Source: a virus
DNA length: 51,497 nucleotides
Reading direction: 5' to 3' (one strand)
IMG/VR virus record: IMGVR_UViG_3300034374_010380
Location: 1-51,497 of that record
The notes under the pieces were generated by a model. That model was not told where the DNA came from. It searched no databases and saw only the letters and a program-made list of their open reading frames with translations. Made by a program: the position numbers and the translations under genes. This document shows, piece after piece, positions 25,098 through 32,366 of this stretch. Within the stretch, counting starts at the first letter, position 1; every line of letters starts with the position of its first letter.

Positions 25098-25622
25098 TTA
25101 CGCTAGAGCTATACCCTGCTGTGCAGCAGCAAGCTCTTTTTCCAGGTCTTGGTATTCCTGAGCATCAGCTTTAGCTAATTGTAGAGAGCTTTCCAAAGGC
25201 TTAAGCAGCGAAATAAATTTACGGGCCTGTTCTAATCCCCTTCCGCTACTCTTAGACAAGAAGTAGTGACTAGCTTCAAGCGGTAATGCGGTCATATAGA
25301 GGATGTTTTCCTTTACACCCTTCTTTTTCAGGTCGCTTAATATTTTACAGATTTCCATCACACCCAAGGCTTCTTTTTCTTTCCACTCTGCATCATTCTC
25401 CATAAAGGACTGGAAAGCATCAATATCCTCGGCGGAATCGAATTGAACCGCATACACTTTCGTCTTCAGTTTTTCTCTAGATTCATCCAATGCCTTTTGG
25501 GCTTGTTTAATTCTATTCTGATCCAACTTACCTACCATATCCTCAGGCATAGATCCCGCTAATTCTGATGCATCAACGGATAGAGTTTTTCCGGATGGTT
25601 TCGATTTACTGCTTTTTGCCAT
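25098..25622 (-). CDS. Hypothetical helical protein
   Basis: This 174-residue protein has a Ser/Lys-rich N-terminus, a long charged helix (about 35-55) and Ala/Glu-rich helices at the C-terminus. No family is recognised. It is the last gene of its unit, followed by a strong terminator, with a 49-nt gap after the nuclease gene. Confidence 0.6.
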   Translation of the reverse strand: MAKSSKSKPSGKTLSVDASELAGSMPEDMVGKLDQNRIKQAQKALDESREKLKTKVYAVQFDSAEDIDAFQSFMENDAEWKEKEALGVMEICKILSDLKKKGVKENILYMTALPLEASHYFLSKSSGRGLEQARKFISLLKPLESSLQLAKADAQEYQDLEKELAAAQQGIALA

Positions 25623-25671
25623 TTTTTATAATGCTTTTATTTTATACTTTACTCTAAAACTAATTTTTGTT

Positions 25672-26475
25672 TCACCCGGAAATATCAAATATGTCGAATT
25701 CCTCCCGGTTGTGCTGGAGATACACCTTAAGTCTCTCCCGAAGATCCTTTACCGGGTATAATTTAGGGGTCTCTTGCGGACCTAAATGACACAAAAATCC
25801 CCCATGTGTCTCTAACCCGGTCTCCTCTTCTATGATAAGTCGATAAAGACTTATCTGTATAGAATATTCATTATGGGAATTCTCATAGAGATCTGAGAAT
25901 GGATGTAGCAGCTTCTTATACCTGCCCTTAGAATGGTTATCGTCCTTAAACTCCTTATTAGTTTTCCAATCCCCAATTAGAAATAACAACCGGTTCTGTT
26001 TCTTATCCCACATGATAAAGGGCTGATCAACAGTTCCTGCCAATCTCCATTTTTTAGAAAAAACCTTAAGCTCGGATTCAAGGGGAACTAGATTCTCAAA
26101 CCTTTCTTCTCGAAGAAGCAAAAATTTCTCAACCCTATTTTTAACCTCCTCATCACTGGGTATCTCTGGATCTAATCCCGTCCAGTAGTCCTCGATCCAT
26201 TTATGAACCTTAGTTCCCAGCGAATTAGCAACATTAGCCTTCTCCTGCCACTCGTTTAAGATCTCATCGACTTCGACTCCTCTCTCGTTCGCCTTCCTCT
26301 TAGCCCAGTACATCCGGTCAAAGGGAGTTTTAAACCTTTTCAGGAAAGTTGTAACTGAATCATACTTGATACCTTCAAAGTGATATGTGTGTTCAGATTC
26401 ATTAAATATGAAGGAAGGGTCCTTAAATATGTCGAGCTTCCTCTGATACTCTTCTTTGGTTTTTCTTAAATCCAT
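25672..26475 (-). CDS. PD-(D/E)XK nuclease (RecB/Cas4-like exonuclease fold)
   Basis: This 267-residue protein has the ordered motifs of this nuclease class: GTKVHKWIED (His91), RLAGTVDQP (Asp150), LIGDWKTNK (Asp169, Lys171) and YSIQISLYR (the Q-x3-Y motif, Gln207/Tyr211). Such phage enzymes act as DNA exonucleases in recombination or host-DNA degradation. It sits between a small membrane-type protein and a terminal hypothetical gene, downstream of the ECF-like sigma gene. The catalytic set appears complete. Confidence 0.8.
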   Translation of the reverse strand: MDLRKTKEEYQRKLDIFKDPSFIFNESEHTYHFEGIKYDSVTTFLKRFKTPFDRMYWAKRKANERGVEVDEILNEWQEKANVANSLGTKVHKWIEDYWTGLDPEIPSDEEVKNRVEKFLLLREERFENLVPLESELKVFSKKWRLAGTVDQPFIMWDKKQNRLLFLIGDWKTNKEFKDDNHSKGRYKKLLHPFSDLYENSHNEYSIQISLYRLIIEEETGLETHGGFLCHLGPQETPKLYPVKDLRERLKVYLQHNREEFDIFDISG

Positions 26476-26488
26476 ATAACTTTAAGAT

Positions 26489-26947
26489 TTAAGAAAAAAC
26501 GGAAATGACATAATCCCACTTAAAATATAGAAGGGATAGAAGGAATAATTCACCAAAAAATCTAAGAATCCAAATCCAGCTAACATGTCTGAAGAAGTAA
26601 TAGTAGATGACCAAATACGAGTCCCCGTTCGTTTCGGGTATTGGTTTTAGAACTGGTGTTAAAACTTCCTGGAGATTCAGCCTAGTCAAGTATTCGTTTA
26701 CAGGCTTGATGTCCTCAAATACGTATGCTGGCCTAGCGTCGACAGGGAAATCCCGGGACATCGTAACCTCCGGCGGGAGATTAACAACGGTATATACGCG
26801 ACCTATCCAATCATACCTCAACTTGAGCTTAAGCCATTCAGGAGAATCCTGAGATTCCTTCCTGATAATCCCTCTGTATTGGGAATAAGTTCTCAATTCC
26901 TTGAGAACCTTAAAAATTCTAAATATGGCCAAAAGTCTACCCATCAT
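26489..26947 (-). CDS. Hypothetical protein with C-terminal hydrophobic segment
   Basis: This 152-residue protein is basic at the N-terminus. It has a strongly hydrophobic aromatic C-terminal region (about 112-145, including FGELFLLSLLYF) that could anchor it in a membrane. No family is recognised. Its ATG overlaps the sigma-factor stop (ATGA), so the two are probably co-translated; an anti-sigma or membrane-tether role is conceivable but unsupported by any motif. Confidence 0.55.
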   Translation of the reverse strand: MMGRLLAIFRIFKVLKELRTYSQYRGIIRKESQDSPEWLKLKLRYDWIGRVYTVVNLPPEVTMSRDFPVDARPAYVFEDIKPVNEYLTRLNLQEVLTPVLKPIPETNGDSYLVIYYYFFRHVSWIWILRFFGELFLLSLLYFKWDYVISVFS

Positions 26948-27561
26948 TGCAATTTCCTCTCTTTTTCTGCATCCTCCATTTTTTTCCTGATCTTTGTTCT
27001 AGCCCTTCTAATTCGGGTAGCAACCGATCTTTTCTTCAGCCCATATTTATCCGCGATATCCTTGTACTTCATACCATTGATCTCGCGATCGATCATGATA
27101 TCCCGGTATAAAGCATCCAATCCCTTGATCTCATCTATAACTTGTTCATAGATGTCGTCTATATCCGATCCACCAGATAAAAAGTCCCAGAGCGGATCAT
27201 CTTCCAAATCATAGGTCGGATTCCTTTCTTCTGCTTTTGCTGAGGTGTATTCCATCTCCTCTGAGGTCTGGGAGATGTATCTCTTCCTACTCTTCAGAAG
27301 GAGTAAAGACTCGTTCCGAGCAATATTGTAACACCAAGTCGAAAAATTACCTCTGTCGCTATCGTATTGATCTATCTTTTGCCAAACCTTTGACATAGCA
27401 TTAAGGAATGCATCCTCAGCTAATTCAAAATCTTTAAGTATGGTATAACAATGATTCAGAATACCCGGTTGTACCCGATCATATAGTGGTTTAAACTCCC
27501 TTTCTCCCTTTGTCCTTATGAATTCTTCTGCTAGTACCTGTATATTTTTTTCTTTTGCCAT
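26944..27561 (-). CDS. ECF-type sigma-70 family factor
   Basis: This 205-residue protein has a sigma region 2 (about 20-95: AEDAFLNAMSKVWQKIDQYD, GNFSTWCYNIARNE) and a region 4 helix-turn-helix (about 145-195: YKDIADKYGLKKRSVATRI, then RRARTKIRKK), with a variable acidic linker between. This is the two-domain layout of ECF sigma factors, which direct RNA polymerase to specific promoters. It is distinct from the gp55-like gene at 19192, so the phage encodes at least two specificity factors. It overlaps the next gene by 4 nt. Confidence 0.85.
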   Translation of the reverse strand: MAKEKNIQVLAEEFIRTKGEREFKPLYDRVQPGILNHCYTILKDFELAEDAFLNAMSKVWQKIDQYDSDRGNFSTWCYNIARNESLLLLKSRKRYISQTSEEMEYTSAKAEERNPTYDLEDDPLWDFLSGGSDIDDIYEQVIDEIKGLDALYRDIMIDREINGMKYKDIADKYGLKKRSVATRIRRARTKIRKKMEDAEKERKLQ

Positions 27562-27582
27562 TTGCCCTTTATTTCCCCTTTT

Positions 27583-28155
27583 TTATTCTCTTATCCTTAC
27601 TATCTCTATCCCTGCGTCATGTAAGAATTGAAGAGAATCAGTCTTTCTGTACAGGTCTCTAAAAATCATACGCTTAACGCCTGATTGAATTATTAATTTG
27701 GAGCATTCAAAGCAAGGAGAGACAGTAACATAAAGAGTAGACCCGTCCGAACTTTGCGTGCTCTTTGCTAACTTCGTTATCGCATTAGCCTCCGCATGTA
27801 AGACGTATGGCAGCGTAACGTTTTCCTCGTTCTCACACTGGTTAGAAAACCCCGTGGGAGATCCGTTATATCCATCCGAAATAATAGACTTACCCTTGAC
27901 AATCAAACTCCCCACCTTCATACGATTGCAATGGGAATTTTTAGACCAGACTTCTGCCATTTCTAGATAGACAAGATCCATCTTCTTATCCTTGGCAGAA
28001 TATATTGTTTCGTCTATTTTTGAAAATTTTGACTGGTCAATGTAGACCTCGCCAGAATCGGGTTTTGAAATCCAAGAGAGGCTGTCGTACTTATCGATGT
28101 TGCTGAAGAATTCAGCAGAATCCAGAATAGCCAAAGATGATTCGAAACTTGTCAT
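27583..28155 (-). CDS. cd: Deoxycytidylate deaminase with N-terminal extension
   Basis: This 190-residue protein has a zinc site HAEAN (His120, Glu122) and SPCFEC (Cys148, Cys151) plus the substrate-binding DGYNGSPTGF, matching dCMP deaminases that make dUMP for dTTP synthesis. The catalytic domain starts near residue 58, leaving about 57 extra N-terminal residues with no recognised domain. ATG at 28155 is preceded by a GGATATAT element 34 nt upstream. Confidence 0.88.
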   Translation of the reverse strand: MTSFESSLAILDSAEFFSNIDKYDSLSWISKPDSGEVYIDQSKFSKIDETIYSAKDKKMDLVYLEMAEVWSKNSHCNRMKVGSLIVKGKSIISDGYNGSPTGFSNQCENEENVTLPYVLHAEANAITKLAKSTQSSDGSTLYVTVSPCFECSKLIIQSGVKRMIFRDLYRKTDSLQFLHDAGIEIVRIRE

Positions 28156-28189
28156 AGCGATTTATCAGGATGAGAAATTCTCGAAACAA

Positions 28190-28197
28190 ATATATCC
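28190..28197 (-). promoter_or_regulatory. GGATATAT element (putative late promoter variant)
   Basis: Minus strand GATGGATATATTTG, 34 nt upstream of the deaminase start in an 81-nt gap. The last consensus A is replaced by T. Confidence 0.4.
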
Positions 28198-28236
28198 ATC
28201 CGTTCCGAACATAAAAAATGTTTTTCAAAAAAGTTA

Positions 28237-29796
28237 TTAGAACTGATTCGAATGAGGCCTGTATGGCTGGTCCCTACTGGCACTCATTGGACCTTTTAGC
28301 ACACTATAGATATTGGCAAGGAGTGACTTTATATCATTAAGATCCTTAGTTTGGTCCTGTGGTGAAATGGAAGAGAGTGCTTCCTTTAGATCGGAAACAG
28401 CAGATTTTGGAGTTTCCTTGCTATCTCTGGATGTGGTGGTAACAGTGCTTCCAGTGTCAGCAGGGGAGGAAGCGGGTTTAGCAGCGCTAGCATCGGATTG
28501 AGGTTTACTGCTTTTACCTTCCTTTTCTGCCAACTTAGCTTTTAGTCTTTCCGTTAGAGATGATATTTCACTTACTTTTAAGCTATCTGGGGTTTTCATA
28601 CTCTCTCCCTGAGATTCAGCAGGCTCGGGCATTTCTTTTTTCAGCGTAGTCACACTAGAGGGAGCTGACTCGACAGTTCCACCGGGGGTTTCCGAAGTAT
28701 TTTCAGATGCTGTATCTACCCTAGATTTAATCACTTCAGTTACAGAGCTTACTTCGCTATTAGGTGTGGATCTCTCTAAGTCTTGCTCATCAGATCCAAC
28801 TTTTTTGCTAAACATCCTTTCAAGGAGGCCAGGTTTAGGACCCATAACATCAGAGGAAACCTCAGACGATTTTTCAGCACCGATATCCTCAGTATTTTTA
28901 GGATACATGGTACCATAGAGTTCGAAGTTCTTCATCTCCTCGGGAGTAAAGTAAGACGCATCTTTTACTTGATCCTTCCAGTAATTGAATTCGTCCATGA
29001 AAGAATCCTCGTCATTCGCTAATTCTTCCCTGTCAGCCCTTTCCAGCTCCTCCCTCGCATAGGATAAGAACTCACTTCTTAGAGAATCATCAGAGATTAA
29101 CTTAGTTGCCTGTTTTGCTAATGGGATTTGGCTTTCTCTCTCAGTATCCCTATTAGCTCCAGCAATTATGGCTTCCTCTATAGAAGCTTGTCTTTCGTCT
29201 CTGCTTTTTTCAGCATCAGATATCTGCTGGGTTAAAGAATCAAGGGACGAATTCCCACCTGAGACAACTGACTCCAGCTTCTCCTTAGATATGATCTGAT
29301 CTCCCTCATCGAAAGAAGCTAATTCAGGTCCGTCCTCACCAACCACCGCAAGTCCTTTTTTCTTAAATATACCACCTGATTTAAGCCCGGGTATTTTAGA
29401 AGCTACGCCAGAGATAATCCCCTTCACAGAATCACCACCAAGCAAGGATCCGTAATCAATAGGGACATTACTCTTAACGGAAGCTATTTGTCCAGGTATG
29501 CTATTAGCAAATTCGCTAACGCTATCACCTAGACTTTTAGTTAGTGTGCTTATAATGTCTGAATTCTTATCCTCTATAGATTTCATAAAGCTCTCAGAAA
29601 ATCCCTCGAACAATTTCTCGGTTTCCTTTTTGGAATTATCATCCCTCTCAGTAATCCCCTTTACAACATCGCTTACGCTATCTGTTATTTTCTTAGTATT
29701 AGCATTACTTTCCTTTAGTTCACGAAAAAGCCCGTCCATATTCCTTGTTAGGTCGGACATTTCTTTAAGAATCTTATTTGTATCCTGCTGAGCCAA
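28237..29796 (-). CDS. Tail tape-measure candidate / tail structural protein
   Basis: This 519-residue protein has a helical N-terminus (1-100). A motif common in tape-measure proteins follows, KSGGIFKKKGLAVVGEDGPE (about 139-158) then LASFDEGDQI (family pattern GG-x-glalVGE-GPElv-x-G-x-vi). Residues 330-500 are a Ser/Thr/Pro/Glu-rich, low-complexity region. It lies directly downstream of the gp26-like gene and its out-of-frame extension, the usual position of a tape measure behind its chaperones. The length is near T4 gp29 (590 aa). The listed start is TTG (MAQQD); an ATG at codon 13 (29760) is an alternative. Function is inferred. Confidence 0.55.
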   Translation of the reverse strand: MAQQDTNKILKEMSDLTRNMDGLFRELKESNANTKKITDSVSDVVKGITERDDNSKKETEKLFEGFSESFMKSIEDKNSDIISTLTKSLGDSVSEFANSIPGQIASVKSNVPIDYGSLLGGDSVKGIISGVASKIPGLKSGGIFKKKGLAVVGEDGPELASFDEGDQIISKEKLESVVSGGNSSLDSLTQQISDAEKSRDERQASIEEAIIAGANRDTERESQIPLAKQATKLISDDSLRSEFLSYAREELERADREELANDEDSFMDEFNYWKDQVKDASYFTPEEMKNFELYGTMYPKNTEDIGAEKSSEVSSDVMGPKPGLLERMFSKKVGSDEQDLERSTPNSEVSSVTEVIKSRVDTASENTSETPGGTVESAPSSVTTLKKEMPEPAESQGESMKTPDSLKVSEISSLTERLKAKLAEKEGKSSKPQSDASAAKPASSPADTGSTVTTTSRDSKETPKSAVSDLKEALSSISPQDQTKDLNDIKSLLANIYSVLKGPMSASRDQPYRPHSNQF

Positions 29797-29816
29797 TTAT
29801 TAAGACATATTTCATC

Positions 29817-29824
29817 TATATATC
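29817..29824 (-). promoter_or_regulatory. GATATATA element (putative late promoter)
   Basis: Minus strand TATGATATATAGATG, 20 nt upstream of the TTG start of the tape-measure candidate, in the 42-nt gap after the chaperone extension. Confidence 0.45.
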
Positions 29825-29838
29825 ATAAACCCGAAGAT

Positions 29839-30114
29839 CTAGCCATTAGAAAAACTAAACAGTTCAGACTTTCCGGATTCCTCCATAGCTTTCTTATTCT
29901 CCTTTTCTATATAGAGATTAAGCTTCTCTATCCAAATCTGGTACTCGTAAAATGGTATGCTTTCTATCCAGCCTGGATCAAGACCGTGTTCCTTCCATAA
30001 TCTAAACTTAAGATCCAAGTAGTTCTCCAAAGATATCTGAAATAACGAAAAGAGATCTAAACCCTCCGGGAAAGTATATGGGAGCAGTGACCTCCCCATC
30101 ACTGCACTTATCAC
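29839..30114 (-). CDS. +1 frame extension of the gp26-like chaperone (tail assembly chaperone 'T' part)
   Basis: This open frame overlaps the end of the gp26-like gene by 107 nt. The overlapping part is unlikely to be translated from its own start (GTG inside coding sequence). A +1 slip at TTT CCC GGA (minus 30073-30065; CCC to CCG) joins frame one at ...APIYFP to EGLDLFSLFQISLENYL in this frame, adding 75 residues. The joined protein continues smoothly as a helical, aromatic C-terminal domain (IPFYEYQIWIEKLN). Position before a tape-measure candidate matches the G/GT arrangement of tail assembly chaperones. Independent expression from an internal ATG (codon 6, 30099) cannot be excluded. Confidence 0.6.
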   Translation of the reverse strand: MISAVMGRSLLPYTFPEGLDLFSLFQISLENYLDLKFRLWKEHGLDPGWIESIPFYEYQIWIEKLNLYIEKENKKAMEESGKSELFSFSNG

Positions 30115-31075
30115 ATTTTATTTTAACATTCAAATCTGTTCCGACCTTTATCATATCGGCCAACTGGAAGTAAATCGAGAATTCCTCCTTACTCCAATTG
30201 TTAGATTCTATCATAGCCTCGCTTATGACCGAATCACTCAGTGTTCTCCACTCAGTGAAATAAAAGGGGGCTATTTTAATGAAGCTCTCATCTACTTCCC
30301 TACCTTCTTTCACCATCCTGGTAATCCAATCAGACAAAATATTAGAAACCCCGATGGAAGGTATGGACATGCGGATTTTCTTATTCAGCTTTCTTATATG
30401 GAATACGAATGATCTTTCCTCTTGAGAATAGTATTTCATCAGCCTCTGGTCCAATTCATAGCTGCTCAGAACACCTGTTCTTAACTCTATAGCTTCTATT
30501 CCCTCGCAGCCATCAGTTGTGCATTTCCGTCTAGGTTTTATTATAATTCGATTCTCACCCTTCACGAAGGTAAGATCTCTAATCGCCATAATGATAAAAA
30601 ACCTATCCTCCTTCTTCAAATCCAAATAGCTAACCACATCATTAGTGCTAAACTTAACTCTAGAGCACGATTCAAGTATAAAATTTAGCTTAGTGTCTAG
30701 ATCTACCATATCTCCATCATCTATAGTAGAAAAAAGTCTAATCTCGCGAACTTCCGCAGGCCTAATCGCTATCTTAGTTCCCTCCGGGTAAAACATCCCA
30801 GCAGAAGGAAGCATGGAAACTGGAAGATTCTTCCAGCCCAAATCCATCGAATTTATCTGGGTCTCTATTGGTGCCTTATCTTGAGTAAGCTTAGATTTGC
30901 CAAGATCCGCTGTAGTATTACTTTCAGTAGGTTGTTTGCTTTCCTGATATACGTTACTAGGCATATCTGAATCCGCTATATCTGTAACTGGGGCATCTGT
31001 AGGATGGTCGTATTTAACACCACCCGCTATTTCCTTCTGCCTTAAAATATCCTCAGGGGATAAAGAATCTTTCAT
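30008..31075 (-). CDS. 26: Baseplate hub / tail assembly chaperone (gp26-like, T4_baseplate family)
   Basis: The protein matches the T4 gp26-type family: LPSAGMFYPEGTKIAIRPAE, EVREIRLFSTIDDGDMVDLD, FILESCSRV, KKEDRFFIIMAIRDLTF. It also has a CX4C plus CX2C pair (RRKCTTDGC, IKCDKC) that could bind zinc. The frame is open from a GTG at 31102, but I choose the ATG at 31075 because AAGAGGAG lies 5 nt upstream, one of the clearest ribosome binding sites here (355 aa). The zero frame ends shortly after the zinc pair, where related proteins usually continue; a +1 extension supplies that continuation. It lies downstream of the tail tubes. Confidence 0.7.
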   Translation of the reverse strand: MKDSLSPEDILRQKEIAGGVKYDHPTDAPVTDIADSDMPSNVYQESKQPTESNTTADLGKSKLTQDKAPIETQINSMDLGWKNLPVSMLPSAGMFYPEGTKIAIRPAEVREIRLFSTIDDGDMVDLDTKLNFILESCSRVKFSTNDVVSYLDLKKEDRFFIIMAIRDLTFVKGENRIIIKPRRKCTTDGCEGIEAIELRTGVLSSYELDQRLMKYYSQEERSFVFHIRKLNKKIRMSIPSIGVSNILSDWITRMVKEGREVDESFIKIAPFYFTEWRTLSDSVISEAMIESNNWSKEEFSIYFQLADMIKVGTDLNVKIKCDKCSDGEVTAPIYFPGGFRSLFVISDIFGELLGS

Positions 31076-31167
31076 TCTCCTCTTTTTTATTTTATATAAC
31101 ACACCATGGAATATTCCAGAAATTCCGGGCTATCTATTATAGAATGTTGGAGTGAATGAGTTCCAGA

Positions 31168-31746
31168 TTATAAGAACAGGTCCTTCCAATAGTCGGACTT
31201 CCAAGTAGTATCAATGGTGTAAAGTGCATCACCACTGTCATAACTTAGATTCATTGGGTTTATAGGCTCTACTGGGAAGCAGTTATTCAAAGTGATCCTT
31301 CTAAATACGTCTCCCTGCTTGTTAAAGATGGAGACGACCATCGTACCCACGTAATCTCTCTTTAGACCCATAGCACCAGTCAGTGGGTTGTAAATAAGAT
31401 CTGACCACTGTCTTAGTATCTTGTAAATGGTCATAGAGTTGCTGTCGCTCAGGTTTACCTCGAAGGATGCAGTAAACTGAACATCCGACGTAGATGGCTC
31501 ACCACCTGCGTACCTTCTTTCAGCAAACTTGTAGTATTGGGTTACCGGAGCACTAGGCTGGATGTCTACCAACAAACCACTTATATTCTTAACTTGCTGA
31601 GTCAGAATGCTCTCACCGTTAAAAGTGGTATTCGCAGCAGTTATAGCAGCAGGAGGAGTGATTAAAACCTCAAACTGATTTAGAAATACTGGTTCGTAGT
31701 TATTTCTAGCTGCTTTTGAATTATTAAAATGTGGTAAACCTGCCAT
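31168..31746 (-). CDS. 19: Tail tube protein, copy B (gp19-like)
   Basis: This 192-residue protein has the gp19 pattern: start MAGLPHF, YEPVFLNQFEV, YYKFAERRYAGG, ILRQWSDLIYNPLTGAMG, VFRRITLNNCFPVEPI and YWKDLF at the end. It forms the inner tube of the contractile tail. It is clearly paralogous to the upstream gene, with a longer insert near residues 35-50 (TFNGESILTQQ). The two are separated by 16 nt. Which copy makes the bulk of the tube and which a tip or terminator ring is unknown. Confidence 0.82.
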   Translation of the reverse strand: MAGLPHFNNSKAARNNYEPVFLNQFEVLITPPAAITAANTTFNGESILTQQVKNISGLLVDIQPSAPVTQYYKFAERRYAGGEPSTSDVQFTASFEVNLSDSNSMTIYKILRQWSDLIYNPLTGAMGLKRDYVGTMVVSIFNKQGDVFRRITLNNCFPVEPINPMNLSYDSGDALYTIDTTWKSDYWKDLFL

Positions 31747-31762
31747 CTATACTTCTGTTTTT

Positions 31763-32317
31763 TTATAGGAATAGATCCTGCCAGTAATCAACTGCCCAAG
31801 TCATATTTATCTCGTAGAGATTAGTACCATTAATGTACTCAAGTTCCATAGGATCTATAGCTTTTAGCGGAAAGCAATCCTTACAGGTAATTCTTCTAAA
31901 AACATCACCATTCTTATTAAATACCGATATAACTATAGTTCCAGTATAATCAGCCTTTATCCCCTGGGCACCCGTTATAGGATTATAGATAAGATCCGTC
32001 CATTGTCTTAGGGTTTTAAAGACATACATCGAATTAGCCTCGTCAAGGTTTACCGTAAACTTCACACCCAAGTCCAAGGTAGTAGTGTCTGGCTTACCCC
32101 CGGCATAGTTCCTTTTAGCAAATTTATACTTCTGAGAAACAAACCCAGGATTTTTATCAACATCCAAGCCAGCAACTGAGACCACATGTTCCAATAAAAC
32201 AGGACCACCCGCTACTGCAGCAGGAGGAACTACCGTTACCTCAAATTGATTGAGGAATACCGGCTCGAATTTATTTACTGCATTTAGCGAATTTTGATAA
32301 TGTGATAAACCAGCCAT
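31763..32317 (-). CDS. 19: Tail tube protein, copy A (gp19-like)
   Basis: This 184-residue paralogue of copy B shares FEPVFLNQFEV, KYKFAKRNYAGGKPDT, LRQWTDLIYNPITGAQG, GDVFRRIT, CFPLKAIDPMELEY and YWQDLF. It directly follows the sheath gene, as gene 19 follows 18 in T4, so it is the better candidate for the main tube subunit. An AT-rich GATAAATATAA element sits about 20 nt upstream. Confidence 0.85.
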   Translation of the reverse strand: MAGLSHYQNSLNAVNKFEPVFLNQFEVTVVPPAAVAGGPVLLEHVVSVAGLDVDKNPGFVSQKYKFAKRNYAGGKPDTTTLDLGVKFTVNLDEANSMYVFKTLRQWTDLIYNPITGAQGIKADYTGTIVISVFNKNGDVFRRITCKDCFPLKAIDPMELEYINGTNLYEINMTWAVDYWQDLFL

Positions 32318-32366
32318 CTAGTTAGTTTCTTTTTTATATTTATCTGGATTCCTACTAAAGTCTAAA

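Noticed and set aside
28200-28236. AACAT-AAAAA-ATGTT inverted repeat after the tape-measure candidate
   Set aside because: The stem is 5 bp and AT-only except one pair, and there is no T-run on the correct side; too weak to call a terminator.
31076-31102. GTG start of the gp26-like gene
   Set aside because: The ATG at 31075 has AAGAGGAG just upstream and the extra nine residues are AT-rich promoter-like sequence.
31103-31167. Palindrome GGAATATTCC as operator or terminator
   Set aside because: It is only 10 bp, with no loop or T-run and no second copy, so chance is a sufficient explanation.
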